Source: Actinomycetes bacterium
GTDB lineage: Bacteria > Actinomycetota > Acidimicrobiia > Acidimicrobiales > Bog-793
Reading direction: 5' to 3'
Assembly: GCA_021798985.1 (NCBI GenBank)
Contig: JAJZBI010000003.1
Coordinates: 1 to 60,850 of the forward strand
DNA: 60,850 nt
Made by a program: the position numbers and the translations under genes. Shown piece after piece: positions 17,653-27,019 of the stretch. The stretch's first letter is position 1. Each line of letters begins with the position of its first letter. The notes beneath the pieces were generated by a model. That model saw only the letters and a list, made by a program, of their open reading frames with translations, had not been told where the DNA came from and made no database searches.

Positions 17653-18549
17653 CTACGCGCTCGGTGTGTCATCCACGCGGACGGCGGCGAGGAAGGCGAG
17701 CAGCGACGCGGCCACCTCCGCCGGGCGCTCGAGCGGTCCGAGATGCGCCAGGCCGTCGATCAGCTCGAGCTCGGCCGTCGCCAGCTGCGCGGCGAGGCCT
17801 TCGGCGCCCCGGCGCGCCAACGCGTCGGTCTGGCCGCCGCACACGACGCGCACCGGGCACGCCACCTGGGCGGTGGCGAGCCGCGCCCCTGCCTGGCGCG
17901 CGCTCGCATAGATCGCGGCCTCCCATTGCGGCCGGAGCGCGAGCAACAAGCTGGCGTCGTCACCGCGGACGAAGCCGGAGTCGAGGTAGCCCTCGAGGCT
18001 CTCAGGGTGAAGGCCCGACAGCGGGCCGCCGCGCAGGCGCTCGCGGGCGGCGGCGCGCGAGCTGAAGTGGGACCGCCGCCGCAGCGCCCCGGCGGTGCGC
18101 GCGGCGATCAAGGCCTCGACGGCGGGATCGATGGCCGGGAAGAACGCCGGCTCGTAGCAGTACAGGGCGGCGAAGGTTCCCGGTCGCGCCACCTCGGCGA
18201 GCACCAGCGCGCTCGCCCCGCTCGAGTGCCCGATCCCGATCACGGCCGGGCGGGGTCGGGGGGCGAGCGCAGCGAGCGTGGCGGCGAGGTCGTCGGCAAA
18301 GCCCTGCCAGTCCGCCGGCGGGACGTCCGCAGCGCCGTCGCGCCAGGGCCAGGACGAGCCGGCGTGGCCGCGCAGGTCCGGGCCGATCAGGTGCAGGCGA
18401 TCGCCGAGGCGCCCGAGCAAGGGGGCGTAGCTGAGCAGGGGGAACCCCGTGGCGTGGGCGAACAGGCCGATCGGTCCGTCGCCCCCGAGGTCGTGGGCGA
18501 TCAGCTCGACGCCCTCGGCGGGCCGCAGGTGGAAGCGGCGCTCCCTCAC
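17653..18549 (-). CDS. Alpha/beta hydrolase
   Basis: 298 aa from the GTG at 18549, overlapping the stop of the phosphoribosyltransferase gene by 4 bp. The fold is shown by GLFAHATGFPLLSYAPLLGRL (oxyanion region), the nucleophile elbow IGHSSGAS, and the late catalytic His in LIDGLAHLGPLERP. Substrate unknown; it resembles esterases and lactonases of the proline-iminopeptidase class. Translational coupling suggests co-expression with the phosphoribosyltransferase. Confidence 0.83.
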   Translation of the reverse strand: MRERRFHLRPAEGVELIAHDLGGDGPIGLFAHATGFPLLSYAPLLGRLGDRLHLIGPDLRGHAGSSWPWRDGAADVPPADWQGFADDLAATLAALAPRPRPAVIGIGHSSGASALVLAEVARPGTFAALYCYEPAFFPAIDPAVEALIAARTAGALRRRSHFSSRAAARERLRGGPLSGLHPESLEGYLDSGFVRGDDASLLLALRPQWEAAIYASARQAGARLATAQVACPVRVVCGGQTDALARRGAEGLAAQLATAELELIDGLAHLGPLERPAEVAASLLAFLAAVRVDDTPSA

Positions 18550-19214
18550 TGGCCGGCGGGATCTCCCGGGGCGATCTGACCGTTCGGCGGGTGGTCGAAA
18601 AAGCCGCCCCAGTCTTCTTCGAGCGAGCCGTCGCCAGCGCGCTTGAACAGCGGGATGGCGCCGAGCGAGCGGACGAGGTGGACGTCGCGCCCGAGCGCCT
18701 GGGGCCACTCACCGCCCTCGGTGAGCAGGCAGCCGATCGCCACCGGGTCGCCGCCGACCCGGCGCACGAGTCGCAGCGCGGCGGTGATCGAGGCGCCGGT
18801 CGAGATGACGTCGTCGATCAGGGCCACCCGCTTGCCGGCGACGGCGGCCACCCGCGCCCGGTCGAACAGCAGGCGTTGCATCCCGCCCGTGGTGATCGAC
18901 TTCACGGGCTCGGCAATCGCGTCGTGGAGGTGGATCTTCGGCGTCTTCTGCAAGATCAGGTAGTCATCGAGGCCAAGGGCCCGGGTGACCTCAATGGCGA
19001 GGGGGATGCCCATCGTCGCCACCGAGACGACGACCTCGACGCCGTGGCCGGCGAGGATCTTGGCGAGGTCCTCGCCGGCGCGCGCCATGAAGCGCACGCC
19101 GTGGTCGACCGTGATGAACAGGGCGATCGCCAGCTCGTCGGAGAGGGCGACCACGGGCAGGTCGCGCTCTTGGCTGCCGATGGTCGTGTGGTAGCTCGAC
19201 AGGGCCTCGGACAC
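18546..19214 (-). CDS. Phosphoribosyltransferase family protein (APRT/Xpt-like)
   Basis: 222 aa. The PRPP-binding loop VALIDDVISTGASITAAL is clear. The N-terminal part (SSYHTTIGSQERDLPVVAL, VVVSVATMGIPLAIEVTRALGLDDYLILQKTPKIHLHDA) matches an actinobacterial group annotated as adenine phosphoribosyltransferase-like. It would join a purine base to PRPP. The GTG at 19214 is the first start consistent with homology; the frame extends further without similarity. It is followed by the overlapping hydrolase gene. Confidence 0.82.
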   Translation of the reverse strand: MSEALSSYHTTIGSQERDLPVVALSDELAIALFITVDHGVRFMARAGEDLAKILAGHGVEVVVSVATMGIPLAIEVTRALGLDDYLILQKTPKIHLHDAIAEPVKSITTGGMQRLLFDRARVAAVAGKRVALIDDVISTGASITAALRLVRRVGGDPVAIGCLLTEGGEWPQALGRDVHLVRSLGAIPLFKRAGDGSLEEDWGGFFDHPPNGQIAPGDPAGQ

Positions 19215-19289
19215 CGCGTGATCGTGCTCGACCGGCGATCGCCTCGCAACCCAGCGTGCGCCACTCGGCGCGCTCGGCGAGGATGGGGC

Positions 19290-19952
19290 GTGCCTGAAGT
19301 CGTCCCGCTGGTCCTCGATGCGCTCGTCGCGCGCGCCCATGCCCTGGGAGGAAGCGGCAGCCGGGCACTGCTTGGGATCACCGGCTCGCCTGGGGCCGGC
19401 AAGTCCACCCTGGCCGCGTTGCTCGCCGAGCGCCTGGGTGCTGGCGCCGCCGTGGTCCCGATGGACGGCTTTCACCTCGCGCAGGTCGAGCTCGAGCGGC
19501 TCGGGCGCGCCGGGCGCAAGGGCGCACCGGACACCTTCGACGCGCTCGGCTACGTGGCCCTCCTCGAGCGCATCCGCACGCGGCGCCACGACACGGTCTA
19601 CGCGCCGCAGTTCCGCCGCGATCTCGAGGAGCCGATCGCCGGGGCGATCCCGGTCGGGGCAGACATCGAGCTCGTGATCACCGAGGGGAACTACCTGCTC
19701 CTCGAGCAGGCCCCGTGGGCGGCCGTGCGTCCGCTGCTCGACGCCGTGTGGTTCGTCGAGCCCGACGACGCGGCGCGAGTGGCGCGCCTCGTCGCCCGCC
19801 ACGTCACCTTCGGCCGCACCGAGGCCGCCGCAACGGCCTGGGTGCGCGACAGCGACGAGGTGAACGCGGCGCTCGTGCGCGCCGTGCGGTGGCGTGCCGA
19901 CCTCGTGATCGAGGAGGCATCGAGGGGAGCTTCGACCACGGCCCAGCCATAA
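19290..19952 (+). CDS. P-loop nucleoside/sugar kinase family protein
   Basis: 220 aa. Walker A GITGSPGAGKSTLA, then VVPMDGFHLAQVELERLGRAGRKGAPDTFDALGY, which is typical of the uridine-kinase/pantothenate-kinase/phosphoribulokinase superfamily, and VITEGNYLLLE. These short kinases are usually annotated as nucleoside/nucleotide kinase family (FrcK-like), and the substrate is not predictable. GTG start at 19290, divergent from the phosphoribosyltransferase. The tricorn gene begins 11 bp downstream. Confidence 0.84.
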   Translation: MPEVVPLVLDALVARAHALGGSGSRALLGITGSPGAGKSTLAALLAERLGAGAAVVPMDGFHLAQVELERLGRAGRKGAPDTFDALGYVALLERIRTRRHDTVYAPQFRRDLEEPIAGAIPVGADIELVITEGNYLLLEQAPWAAVRPLLDAVWFVEPDDAARVARLVARHVTFGRTEAAATAWVRDSDEVNAALVRAVRWRADLVIEEASRGASTTAQP

Positions 19953-19963
19953 GCTTCGCCACC

Positions 19964-22900
19964 ATGTCGCCCGCGCCCTTCGCCCGCTTCCCCGCGATCT
20001 GGGGGGATCGCCTCGTCTTCGTCGCCGACGACGACCTGTGGATCGGCACGCTCGCCGGCGAGGGCGCGACCGTCGTGGCCAGCCGGCTGACACCAGGCGG
20101 CCTGGTCGTGTCGTTCCCGAGGTTCTCGCCAGACGGCGCACAGGTGGCCTTCACCGGTCGTCGTGACGGCGCGAGCGAGATCTACCTCGTCGCCGCCGTT
20201 GGCGGCGAGGTGCGCCGCCTCACCTACTGGGGCGATGCGACGACCCGCACGCTCGGCTGGCGCGGTGAGGGCGCGGCCGGCCGCGTCCTTGTCGCCAGCG
20301 CGGCGGGCGAGCCGTCGAGCGCGAGGACGACGGCTCGGGCCGTGTCGGCAGACGGCCGGGAGGTGGAACGCCTGGAGCTCGGTCCGGTCAGCGGCCTCGC
20401 CTACGGCGAGGGGGACCTCCCGGTCGTCATCGGCGTGAACCAGAGCCTGCGCCGCGGGGCGGCGTGGAAGCGCTACCGGGGCGGGACCGCTGGCGCGCTC
20501 TGGTTCGATCCCGAGGGAACCGGCGAGTACCGCCGACTGCTCGACGCGCTCGGTGGCCAGCTCGAGGACCCGTGCATCCTCGGCGAGCGCGTGGCGTTTT
20601 TGAGCGACCACGAGGGGATCGCCAACGTCTACTCGGTCGCCTGGGACGGCAGCGATCTGCGCCGCCACAGCGACCACGACGAGTACTACGCGCGGGCGAT
20701 GTCCGGAGACGGCGAGCGCCTCGTCTATCAGCACGCCGGCGACCTCTACCTGCTCGACTCGCTCGCGCCCGACAGCGAGCCACGACGGATCGCGCTCTCC
20801 TTGTCGGGCGCGACGCGCGGCCGGGAGCGGCGCGCGCTGCGCGCCGAGGAGGAGCTCGGCGACTTCGCGGTCGACGAGACGGGCCGGGCGAGCGTGGTGG
20901 AGCTGCGCGGCAGCATCCAACTGCTCACCCATCGCGATGGGCCCACCCGACTGCTCGGCGGCGGGGACGGCGTGCGCGGCCGGCTGCCCTGTGTGATCGG
21001 GCGCGGCCCTTCGGCGCACGCCGCTTTCGTCAGCGATGCCGAGGGCGAGGACGCGATCGAGATCGTGCCGTGTCAGCTGAGCGGGGAGGCGCCGCGCCGC
21101 CTCGGCGCCGGCCGGCTCGGCAGGGTGCTGTCGCTGAGCGGCTCGCCGGACGGGGGGAGCCTGGCCGTCGCCGCCCACGACGGGCGGATCCTGCTCGTCG
21201 AGGTCGCCACCGGCATCGTGCGCGAGCTCGACCGCTCGGCGGACGGCGATGCCACCGGGCTCTGCTTCTCGCCGGACTCCCGCCTGCTGGCCTGGTCGCA
21301 CGCCGGGCCCGAGCCGCTGCGCCAGATCCGTGTCGCCCGCCTGTCCGACGGGGCGGTCTTCGAGGCGACGCCGCTGCGCTTTGAGGACCGCGACCCGGTG
21401 TTCAGCGCCGATGGCCGGTTCCTCGCGTTCTTGTCGGTCCGGGTGTTCGACCCCTTCTACGACGCGCACGTCTTCGACCTCGCCTTCGCCTCGGCGACCC
21501 GCCCCTATCTCCTCGCCCTTGGCACCGACGCGGCCTCGCCCTTCGCGCCCGAACTCGCGGGGCGCCCGCGGCGTACCGAGACGGGCCAGGGGGAGGCCGA
21601 GCCGGGCGACGGCGATGCCGCACCGGCGGTTCGGGCCTTTGAGCCCGAGGGGCTCGCCGATCGCCTCATCCCGCTCCCGGTCGCGGCGGGCCGCTACCGG
21701 GCGCTTCGAAGGGTCGAGGGCGGGCTCGTCTGGCTCGCCGAGCCGCTCAGCGGAGTGCTCGGCGAGGAGCGCCCCCCGAGCGCGCACCCGGCCCGGCCCT
21801 GGCTCGTGCGCTTTGACCTGAAGAGCGCCAAGGAGACGACGATCGTCGACGAGCTCGACGACTTCTCGGTCTCGGCTGACGGCCGGTCGCTCGTCGTACG
21901 CGACGGCAAGGCGCTGCGGCTGCTGCCGAGCGACCGCCACGTCGAGGCCGATCCGGACGAGGCGGGCGAGGAGGTCGTCGACATCGACCTCTCCCGGCTG
22001 CGCTATGAGCTCGACCCGATCGCCGAGTGGCGCCAGATGTACGCCGAGACGGCCCGGCTGATGCGCGACCACTACTTCGTGGAGGACATGGCCGGGGTCG
22101 ACTGGGCACGCGCCGTGGCGCGGTATCGCCCGCTCGTCGAGCGCATCGCCAGCCGCGACGAGCTCTCCGAGCTGATCTGGGAGCTCCAGGGCGAGCTCGC
22201 CACCTCACACGCCTACGAGGTGGCGCCGCCGGTTCCGCCGGCGCCCGAGCGCCGCATCGGCCACCTCGGCGCCGACATCTCCTGGCGCGGGCAACGTCTC
22301 GTGGTCGATGCGGTCCTGCCGAGCGAGTCCTCGGTGCAGGCCGCCCGCTCGCCACTGCGCTCCGCCGTGCCGCCGGTCGTGGCCGGTGACGTCATCGTGG
22401 CGGTCGACGGGCGCGAGCTGCAGCCCGGCGAGCCGATCGGCCGGCGCTTGGCCGGGACCGTCGATCGCCCCGTTGCGCTGCGCGTCCGCCGTGGCGGCGA
22501 GGGACCGCTCGACGAGGTCGTCGTCGTTCCGCTCGCCGACGAGCGGCCGCTGCGCTACCAGGCCTGGGTCGCCAGCCGCCGCGCCGCGGCGCACCGGGCG
22601 AGCGACGGCCGCGTCGGCTACGTCCACGTCCCCGACATGGTCGGATCGGGCTGGGCCCAGTTCCACCGGGACCTGCGCCTCGAGGTGCGGCGCGACGCGC
22701 TCGTCGTCGACGTGCGCGACAACCGCGGCGGCCACGTCTCCGAGCTCGTCGTGGAGAAGCTCGCTCGTGTGGTGCGCGCCTGGGAGCTCGGCCGCTACCG
22801 GGCCGAGGCGACCTACCCCAAAGACGCTCCCCGGGGCCCGCTCGTGGCGATCGCCGACGAGAACGCCGGTTCGGACGGCGACATCGTCACGGCGGCCTTC

Positions 22901-23242
22901 AAGCTGCACCGGCTCGGGCCGGTCGTCGGCCAGCGGACCTGGGGCGGCGTGATCGGGATCGACTTCGCCTACGACCTCGTCGACGGCACGGCGGTCACCC
23001 AGCCCCGCTACGGCTTCTTCTTCGTCGGCGCGCTCGGCTGGGACGTCGAGAACCACGGCGTGGAACCCGACGTCGCGGTCGCCTTTTCTCCCCAGGACTG
23101 GGCAGCCGGGCGTGATCCCCAGCTCGAGCGGGCCGTCGAGCTCGCCCTCGAGGCGCTCGCCGACCACGAGGTCGTGACACCGCCCGACCTGTCGACCCGG
23201 CCCTCGCGGGTCGCGCCGCTGCTCGGCCCGCGACCCGCGTAG
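19964..23242 (+). CDS. Tricorn protease (S41 family)
   Basis: 1092 aa from the ATG at 19964. The N-terminal two-thirds holds WD/propeller-like repeats (e.g. FPRFSPDGAQVAFTGRRDGASEIYLV), then the helical C1, PDZ and S41 C2 domains. Catalytic residues are visible: His749 in LATSHAYEV and Ser970 in ENAGSDGD, near the positions of His746 and Ser965 in Thermoplasma tricorn. Tricorn assembles into a hexamer that trims peptides from proteasomal or other breakdown. No proteasome or interacting-factor aminopeptidase gene is in the window. Cytosolic; no signal peptide. Confidence 0.93.
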   Translation: MSPAPFARFPAIWGDRLVFVADDDLWIGTLAGEGATVVASRLTPGGLVVSFPRFSPDGAQVAFTGRRDGASEIYLVAAVGGEVRRLTYWGDATTRTLGWRGEGAAGRVLVASAAGEPSSARTTARAVSADGREVERLELGPVSGLAYGEGDLPVVIGVNQSLRRGAAWKRYRGGTAGALWFDPEGTGEYRRLLDALGGQLEDPCILGERVAFLSDHEGIANVYSVAWDGSDLRRHSDHDEYYARAMSGDGERLVYQHAGDLYLLDSLAPDSEPRRIALSLSGATRGRERRALRAEEELGDFAVDETGRASVVELRGSIQLLTHRDGPTRLLGGGDGVRGRLPCVIGRGPSAHAAFVSDAEGEDAIEIVPCQLSGEAPRRLGAGRLGRVLSLSGSPDGGSLAVAAHDGRILLVEVATGIVRELDRSADGDATGLCFSPDSRLLAWSHAGPEPLRQIRVARLSDGAVFEATPLRFEDRDPVFSADGRFLAFLSVRVFDPFYDAHVFDLAFASATRPYLLALGTDAASPFAPELAGRPRRTETGQGEAEPGDGDAAPAVRAFEPEGLADRLIPLPVAAGRYRALRRVEGGLVWLAEPLSGVLGEERPPSAHPARPWLVRFDLKSAKETTIVDELDDFSVSADGRSLVVRDGKALRLLPSDRHVEADPDEAGEEVVDIDLSRLRYELDPIAEWRQMYAETARLMRDHYFVEDMAGVDWARAVARYRPLVERIASRDELSELIWELQGELATSHAYEVAPPVPPAPERRIGHLGADISWRGQRLVVDAVLPSESSVQAARSPLRSAVPPVVAGDVIVAVDGRELQPGEPIGRRLAGTVDRPVALRVRRGGEGPLDEVVVVPLADERPLRYQAWVASRRAAAHRASDGRVGYVHVPDMVGSGWAQFHRDLRLEVRRDALVVDVRDNRGGHVSELVVEKLARVVRAWELGRYRAEATYPKDAPRGPLVAIADENAGSDGDIVTAAFKLHRLGPVVGQRTWGGVIGIDFAYDLVDGTAVTQPRYGFFFVGALGWDVENHGVEPDVAVAFSPQDWAAGRDPQLERAVELALEALADHEVVTPPDLSTRPSRVAPLLGPRPA

Positions 23243-23250
23243 GGGCTGGG

Positions 23251-23742
23251 TCAGCGTTGGGGGTTCTGATGGCGACGGCGGTGCGCCATCGCCTTGGCGG
23301 CCCCCCAGGTGATCGCCAGCTCCTCGACCTCGCTCCCAAAGACGGCGATGCTCGCGGGGTAGAGGCCGTAGTGGTCGGCGGGAAAGGCCTCGAGCAAGAA
23401 CCGGTCGCGCGCCGGCGGGTCGACCGCGAGCTCGTCGAGGGCGGCCGTCGCCTCGTCGAGGGCGCGCCGCACCAGGCTGAGTGGGGTGGAGGCCTGGGCG
23501 TCGACATCGGCGCTCAGCAGCTCGCGAAGCGCTGGCAGCACGCGTGCCTCGGCGCGCCTCGCTGCGGCCGTGCCGGCCGCGACCTCCCGCGCCCCGATCG
23601 GCCGGCCGGCCGCCTCGAGCTGGCGGCGCACCGCTTCGGCGACATAGGGGCCAAGGCGCGGGGAGATCGCCGCGTAGAGGGCGGCCCCGGCTGCCTCGAG
23701 CACCTCGGCATCGCTGCGACCTTCTCCATCGCTGAGACCCAC
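23251..23742 (-). CDS. Conserved hypothetical protein
   Basis: 163 aa from a GTG at 23742. The protein is mostly helical and charged, with no membrane segment: DAEVLEAAGAALYAAISPRLGPYVAEAVRRQLEAAGRPIGAREVAAGTAAAR, then FPADHYGLYPASIAVFGSEVEELAITWGAAKAMAH. The frame continues upstream without plausible protein. Convergent with the tricorn gene, 8 bp away. I do not recognise a domain; coding is supported by the high-GC third-position pattern and clean composition. Confidence 0.6.
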   Translation of the reverse strand: MGLSDGEGRSDAEVLEAAGAALYAAISPRLGPYVAEAVRRQLEAAGRPIGAREVAAGTAAARRAEARVLPALRELLSADVDAQASTPLSLVRRALDEATAALDELAVDPPARDRFLLEAFPADHYGLYPASIAVFGSEVEELAITWGAAKAMAHRRRHQNPQR

Positions 23743-23794
23743 CGTGCCATCCTTGCGCGGGCGGGCGCCCGGCCTGCGCGAAGGGAGGCGGGTT

Positions 23795-24748
23795 GTGAGC
23801 GAGCGAAAAGGGGTGACGATCGGTCGCCGTGAGGTGGCGGAGTTCTGGCCGCGTCTCGCGCCGCACATCCGGCGCACGCCGGTGCTTTGCCTCGATCGTC
23901 GAGAGCTCGACCTGCCAGCGGGGCCGCTCGTCTTGAAGCTCGAGCAGCTGCAGCACTCCGGCTCGTTCAAGGCGCGCGGCGCCTTCGCCAACCTGCTGCG
24001 TGGCGAGATCCCCGCCGCCGGCGTCGTGGCGGCCTCGGGGGGCAACCACGGCGCGGCCGTGGCCTTCGCGGCACGTCAGCTCGGCGTCCCGGCGCGGATC
24101 TTCGTCCCGGCGGTCTCCTCGCCGGCCAAGATCGCCCGGATCGAGGGCTACGGGGCCGAGCTCGTCGTCGGCGGCGACGACTACGACGCCGCCCGAGCGG
24201 CCTGCGCCGCCTACCAGCAGGAGTCGGGTGCCCTCGACATCCCGGCCTTCGACGCCATCGGCACGGTGATCGGTGCCGGTTCCCTCGCCCTCGAGCTCCT
24301 CGAACAGGCGCCAACGGCCGACACGGTCCTCGTCTCGGTCGGCGGCGGCGGCCTGCTGGCGGGGATCTGCGCCGGCTATGAGGGCGCGGCCCGCGTCGTC
24401 GGGGTCGAGCCGGAGGGCGCGCCGACCCTCACCCGGGCGCTCGAGGCCGGGGGCCCGATCGATGCCGCGGTGGGCAGCGTCGCCATCGACTCGCTCGCCC
24501 CGCGCCGTCTCGGCGAGGTGACCTTCGACGTCATCGCCCGGCTCGGCAGCGGCGCCCGCCTGGTCAGTGACGCGGACATCTGCTCGGCCCAGGCGCTGTT
24601 GTGGGAGCGCCTCCGCCTCGTCGCCGAGCCCGGCGGCTGCGCGGCGCTCGCCGCGCTGTGCGCCGGGCGCTATGTGCCCGAGCCGGACGAGGAGGTCGTC
24701 GTCGTGCTGAGCGGGGCGAACACCACGGCGGTCGTCTTCGAGCGCTGA
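23795..24748 (+). CDS. Serine/threonine dehydratase-like PLP enzyme
   Basis: 317 aa from the GTG at 23795, preceded by GGGAGG. Fold type II PLP enzyme. The Schiff-base lysine sits in HSGSFKARGAFANLL, substrate loop ASGGNHGAAVAFAA, PLP phosphate loop SVGGGGLLAGI, and a C-terminal VVVVLSGANT. Likely forms a 2-oxo acid and ammonia from threonine or serine. It lacks the ACT regulatory domain of biosynthetic IlvA, so catabolic or racemase-type activity is also possible. Confidence 0.88.
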   Translation: MSERKGVTIGRREVAEFWPRLAPHIRRTPVLCLDRRELDLPAGPLVLKLEQLQHSGSFKARGAFANLLRGEIPAAGVVAASGGNHGAAVAFAARQLGVPARIFVPAVSSPAKIARIEGYGAELVVGGDDYDAARAACAAYQQESGALDIPAFDAIGTVIGAGSLALELLEQAPTADTVLVSVGGGGLLAGICAGYEGAARVVGVEPEGAPTLTRALEAGGPIDAAVGSVAIDSLAPRRLGEVTFDVIARLGSGARLVSDADICSAQALLWERLRLVAEPGGCAALAALCAGRYVPEPDEEVVVVLSGANTTAVVFER

Positions 24749-24774
24749 AGCCGGCGCGCTTGCTGTGGTGGACT

Positions 24775-25347
24775 GTGGCGGTGCTCGATGGCCCCACCGC
24801 TTCGCTGCCCCTCACGCTCTCTGGGCCGAACGGCTCGCTCCAAATCGAGATCGGCCCGCTGCGCGACCTCGAGGTCCGGCCCTTATTCGACCTGTTCGGA
24901 GCGGTCATTGCCGCCGGTGAGGGCTACGCCCACGCGGCACCGCTCACCTGGGCGAGCTTCGAGGAGACCTGGCTGGTGCCGACCACGGCCGTCGTCGCCG
25001 CGCGCAGCGAGGGCGGCCTCGTCGGCGCCTACTACCTGAAGCCGAACGGGCCCGGTCGCGTGGCGCACGTCGCCAACGCCGGCTACGTCGTCGCCGCGAA
25101 GGCGCGCCGGCGCGGCATCGCCCGGGCGCTCGTCGTCGACTCGATCGAGCGGGCGCGCCTTTGTGGCTTCGACGCGATGCAGTTCAACCTCGTCTTCGCC
25201 GACAACCCGGCGCGCCCGCTCTATGAGGCGCTCGGCTTCGAAGTCGTCGGCCGCCTCCCCAAGGTCATCTCCGGCCAGGACGCGCTCATCTACTTCCGCA
25301 GCCTCTCGCCCGCATCCGCGGCGCCGGCGGGGGCAGCCGAGGCGTAG
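24775..25347 (+). CDS. GNAT family N-acetyltransferase
   Basis: 190 aa. A central acetyl-CoA binding segment (NAGYVVAAKARRRGIARALVVDSIERARLCGFDAMQFNLVFADNPARPLYEALGFEVVGRLP) gives the R/Q-x-x-G-x-G/A loop as RRRGIA and the late beta4-alpha4 splay. The start is uncertain: GTG codons at 24775 and 24781 both fit. Acceptor unknown. The gene lies 26 bp after the dehydratase on the same strand. Confidence 0.84.
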   Translation: MAVLDGPTASLPLTLSGPNGSLQIEIGPLRDLEVRPLFDLFGAVIAAGEGYAHAAPLTWASFEETWLVPTTAVVAARSEGGLVGAYYLKPNGPGRVAHVANAGYVVAAKARRRGIARALVVDSIERARLCGFDAMQFNLVFADNPARPLYEALGFEVVGRLPKVISGQDALIYFRSLSPASAAPAGAAEA

Positions 25348-25375
25348 GGTCACCCCCAGACAGCGGAGGATGGGT

Positions 25376-27019
25376 GTGCAGACGATGACGCGGCGCCCGA
25401 GCGTCCCAAGCCCCCGGCTCCAGGTGCCGGGCGCGCCGCCGGGTGCCGCGGGCGCGGCGATGCGGTTGGCGTTGGCGGCCGCCGCGCTGTGCCTGGTCGC
25501 CACCGGGCTGCTCACGTGGCTCGCCGCGCGCAGCGCCACCACGAGCGAGGAGCACCTCTTGCACCTCCAGGTGGCCCAGGCAGGCAAGGTGCTGCAGCTG
25601 GCCGTCCTGGCGCTCGCGCACCCCTTGTTCGCGGCGGCCGAGTCCGCGAAGTCGAGCACCGATCCCAAGGCGGCCTTCGAGGACGCGCTCGGCGCCAAGG
25701 TCGGGCCGCACGCGACCTACGTCGCCGCCGGGCTGTGGGCGCTCGGCCCGAGGGGCGCGCACGAGGTGGCGAGCCTCGGGGCGCCGACCAAGCTCGCCGC
25801 GAGCGGCCAGCAGCGCGCCTTCGTGCGCCGGGCGGAGCAGGCCCAGACCCTGGCGACGATCGGCCTGCTCCGTGGCCGCGCGCCGCGTCTTGGCTACGGT
25901 GCCGTCACCGTCGGGGACGGCACGAACTACCTGGCCTATGCCGAGCAAGCGCTGCATCCGCACCGCCCGACGGCGGTGCGCGCCGGCTCGCCCTTCTCCG
26001 ACCTCGACTACGCGCTCTATCTCGGCCGCCGGGCGCGCCCGAGCGAGTTGATCGCCGCCAGCCGGCGCCACCTGCCGCTCACCGGCGACGTCGCCACGAT
26101 CACCGTCCCCTTCGGCAGCTCGTCGATCACCATGGCGGCGCGCGCTCGGGGCGCCCTCGCTGGCACTGACACCGCCGCCTTGCCCTGGGCCGTCGGCATC
26201 TTCGGGGTGCTCTTGGCGATCGTCGCGGCCTTCATCGTCGACCGCCTGGTGCGCCGTCGGCTCCAGGCGGAGTGGCTGGCCCTCGAGATCGCCTCCCGCT
26301 ATGGCCAGCAGCGGACGATCGCCGAGACGCTGCAGCAGGCCTTGTTGCCCCGCAACGTCGACGCCTCGCCCCTCGACGGCGTGCAGGTGGCGACGCGCTA
26401 TGTCCCCGGTGTGGACGGGGTGGACGTCGGGGGCGACTGGTATGACGTCATCGCCCGGGGGGACGACCGGCTCCTGCTCGTGGTCGGCGACGTCTCAGGG
26501 CGCGGCCTCGAGGCGGCGACGGTGATGGCCTCCCTGCGCTATGCGGTGCGCGCCTATGCCGCCCGCGGCGACGCGCCCGAGGACATCCTCACGAGCCTCT
26601 CGGACCTGTTGAGCGTCGAAGCGGACGGCTATTTCGCGACCGCCCTGATCATCGAGGCGGACCTCGCCGCGCACCACGGCCGCGTGGTGAGTGCGGGACA
26701 CCTGCCGCCGCTGTTGGTCGATCAGCACGGCGCACGGTTCCTCGAGGTGCGCACGGGCGTGCCGATCGGCGTGCTGCGCCAGGCTGGCTACCCGGTGACG
26801 AGCGTGCCGCTCGATCCGGGGACGACCGTGATCGCCTACACCGACGGCCTTGTCGAGCGGCGCGGCGAGCACCTCGACACCGGCTTCGAGCGCCTGCGCC
26901 AGGCGGCGGCGCGCCATGGCGCAGGGGCGCCGGACGCGCTCGTCAGCGCGCTGCTCGGCGAGCTCGGGGAGGACGGCGCCGACGACACCGCGATCCTCGC
27001 CGTCCGTTGGCCCACTTGA
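25376..27019 (+). CDS. Membrane-anchored SpoIIE/RsbU-type PP2C phosphatase
   Basis: 547 aa. A hydrophobic segment near residues 30-50, an outward-facing ~215-residue sensor region, a second membrane segment near 268-290, then a cytosolic SpoIIE phosphatase domain with VGGDWYDVI, GDVSGRGLEAATVMASLR and late DDTAIL metal-site motifs. Such proteins dephosphorylate anti-anti-sigma factors to switch on alternative sigma factors. A GTG at 25376 is six bases after GGAGG; an ATG at 25370 abuts that site and is less likely. No anti-sigma partner lies nearby. The stop overlaps the next gene. Confidence 0.88.
   Translation: MQTMTRRPSVPSPRLQVPGAPPGAAGAAMRLALAAAALCLVATGLLTWLAARSATTSEEHLLHLQVAQAGKVLQLAVLALAHPLFAAAESAKSSTDPKAAFEDALGAKVGPHATYVAAGLWALGPRGAHEVASLGAPTKLAASGQQRAFVRRAEQAQTLATIGLLRGRAPRLGYGAVTVGDGTNYLAYAEQALHPHRPTAVRAGSPFSDLDYALYLGRRARPSELIAASRRHLPLTGDVATITVPFGSSSITMAARARGALAGTDTAALPWAVGIFGVLLAIVAAFIVDRLVRRRLQAEWLALEIASRYGQQRTIAETLQQALLPRNVDASPLDGVQVATRYVPGVDGVDVGGDWYDVIARGDDRLLLVVGDVSGRGLEAATVMASLRYAVRAYAARGDAPEDILTSLSDLLSVEADGYFATALIIEADLAAHHGRVVSAGHLPPLLVDQHGARFLEVRTGVPIGVLRQAGYPVTSVPLDPGTTVIAYTDGLVERRGEHLDTGFERLRQAAARHGAGAPDALVSALLGELGEDGADDTAILAVRWPT

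Noticed and set aside
18591-19289. Long plus-strand extension upstream of the P-loop kinase
   Set aside because: It is the complement of the phosphoribosyltransferase gene; homology begins at the GTG at 19290.
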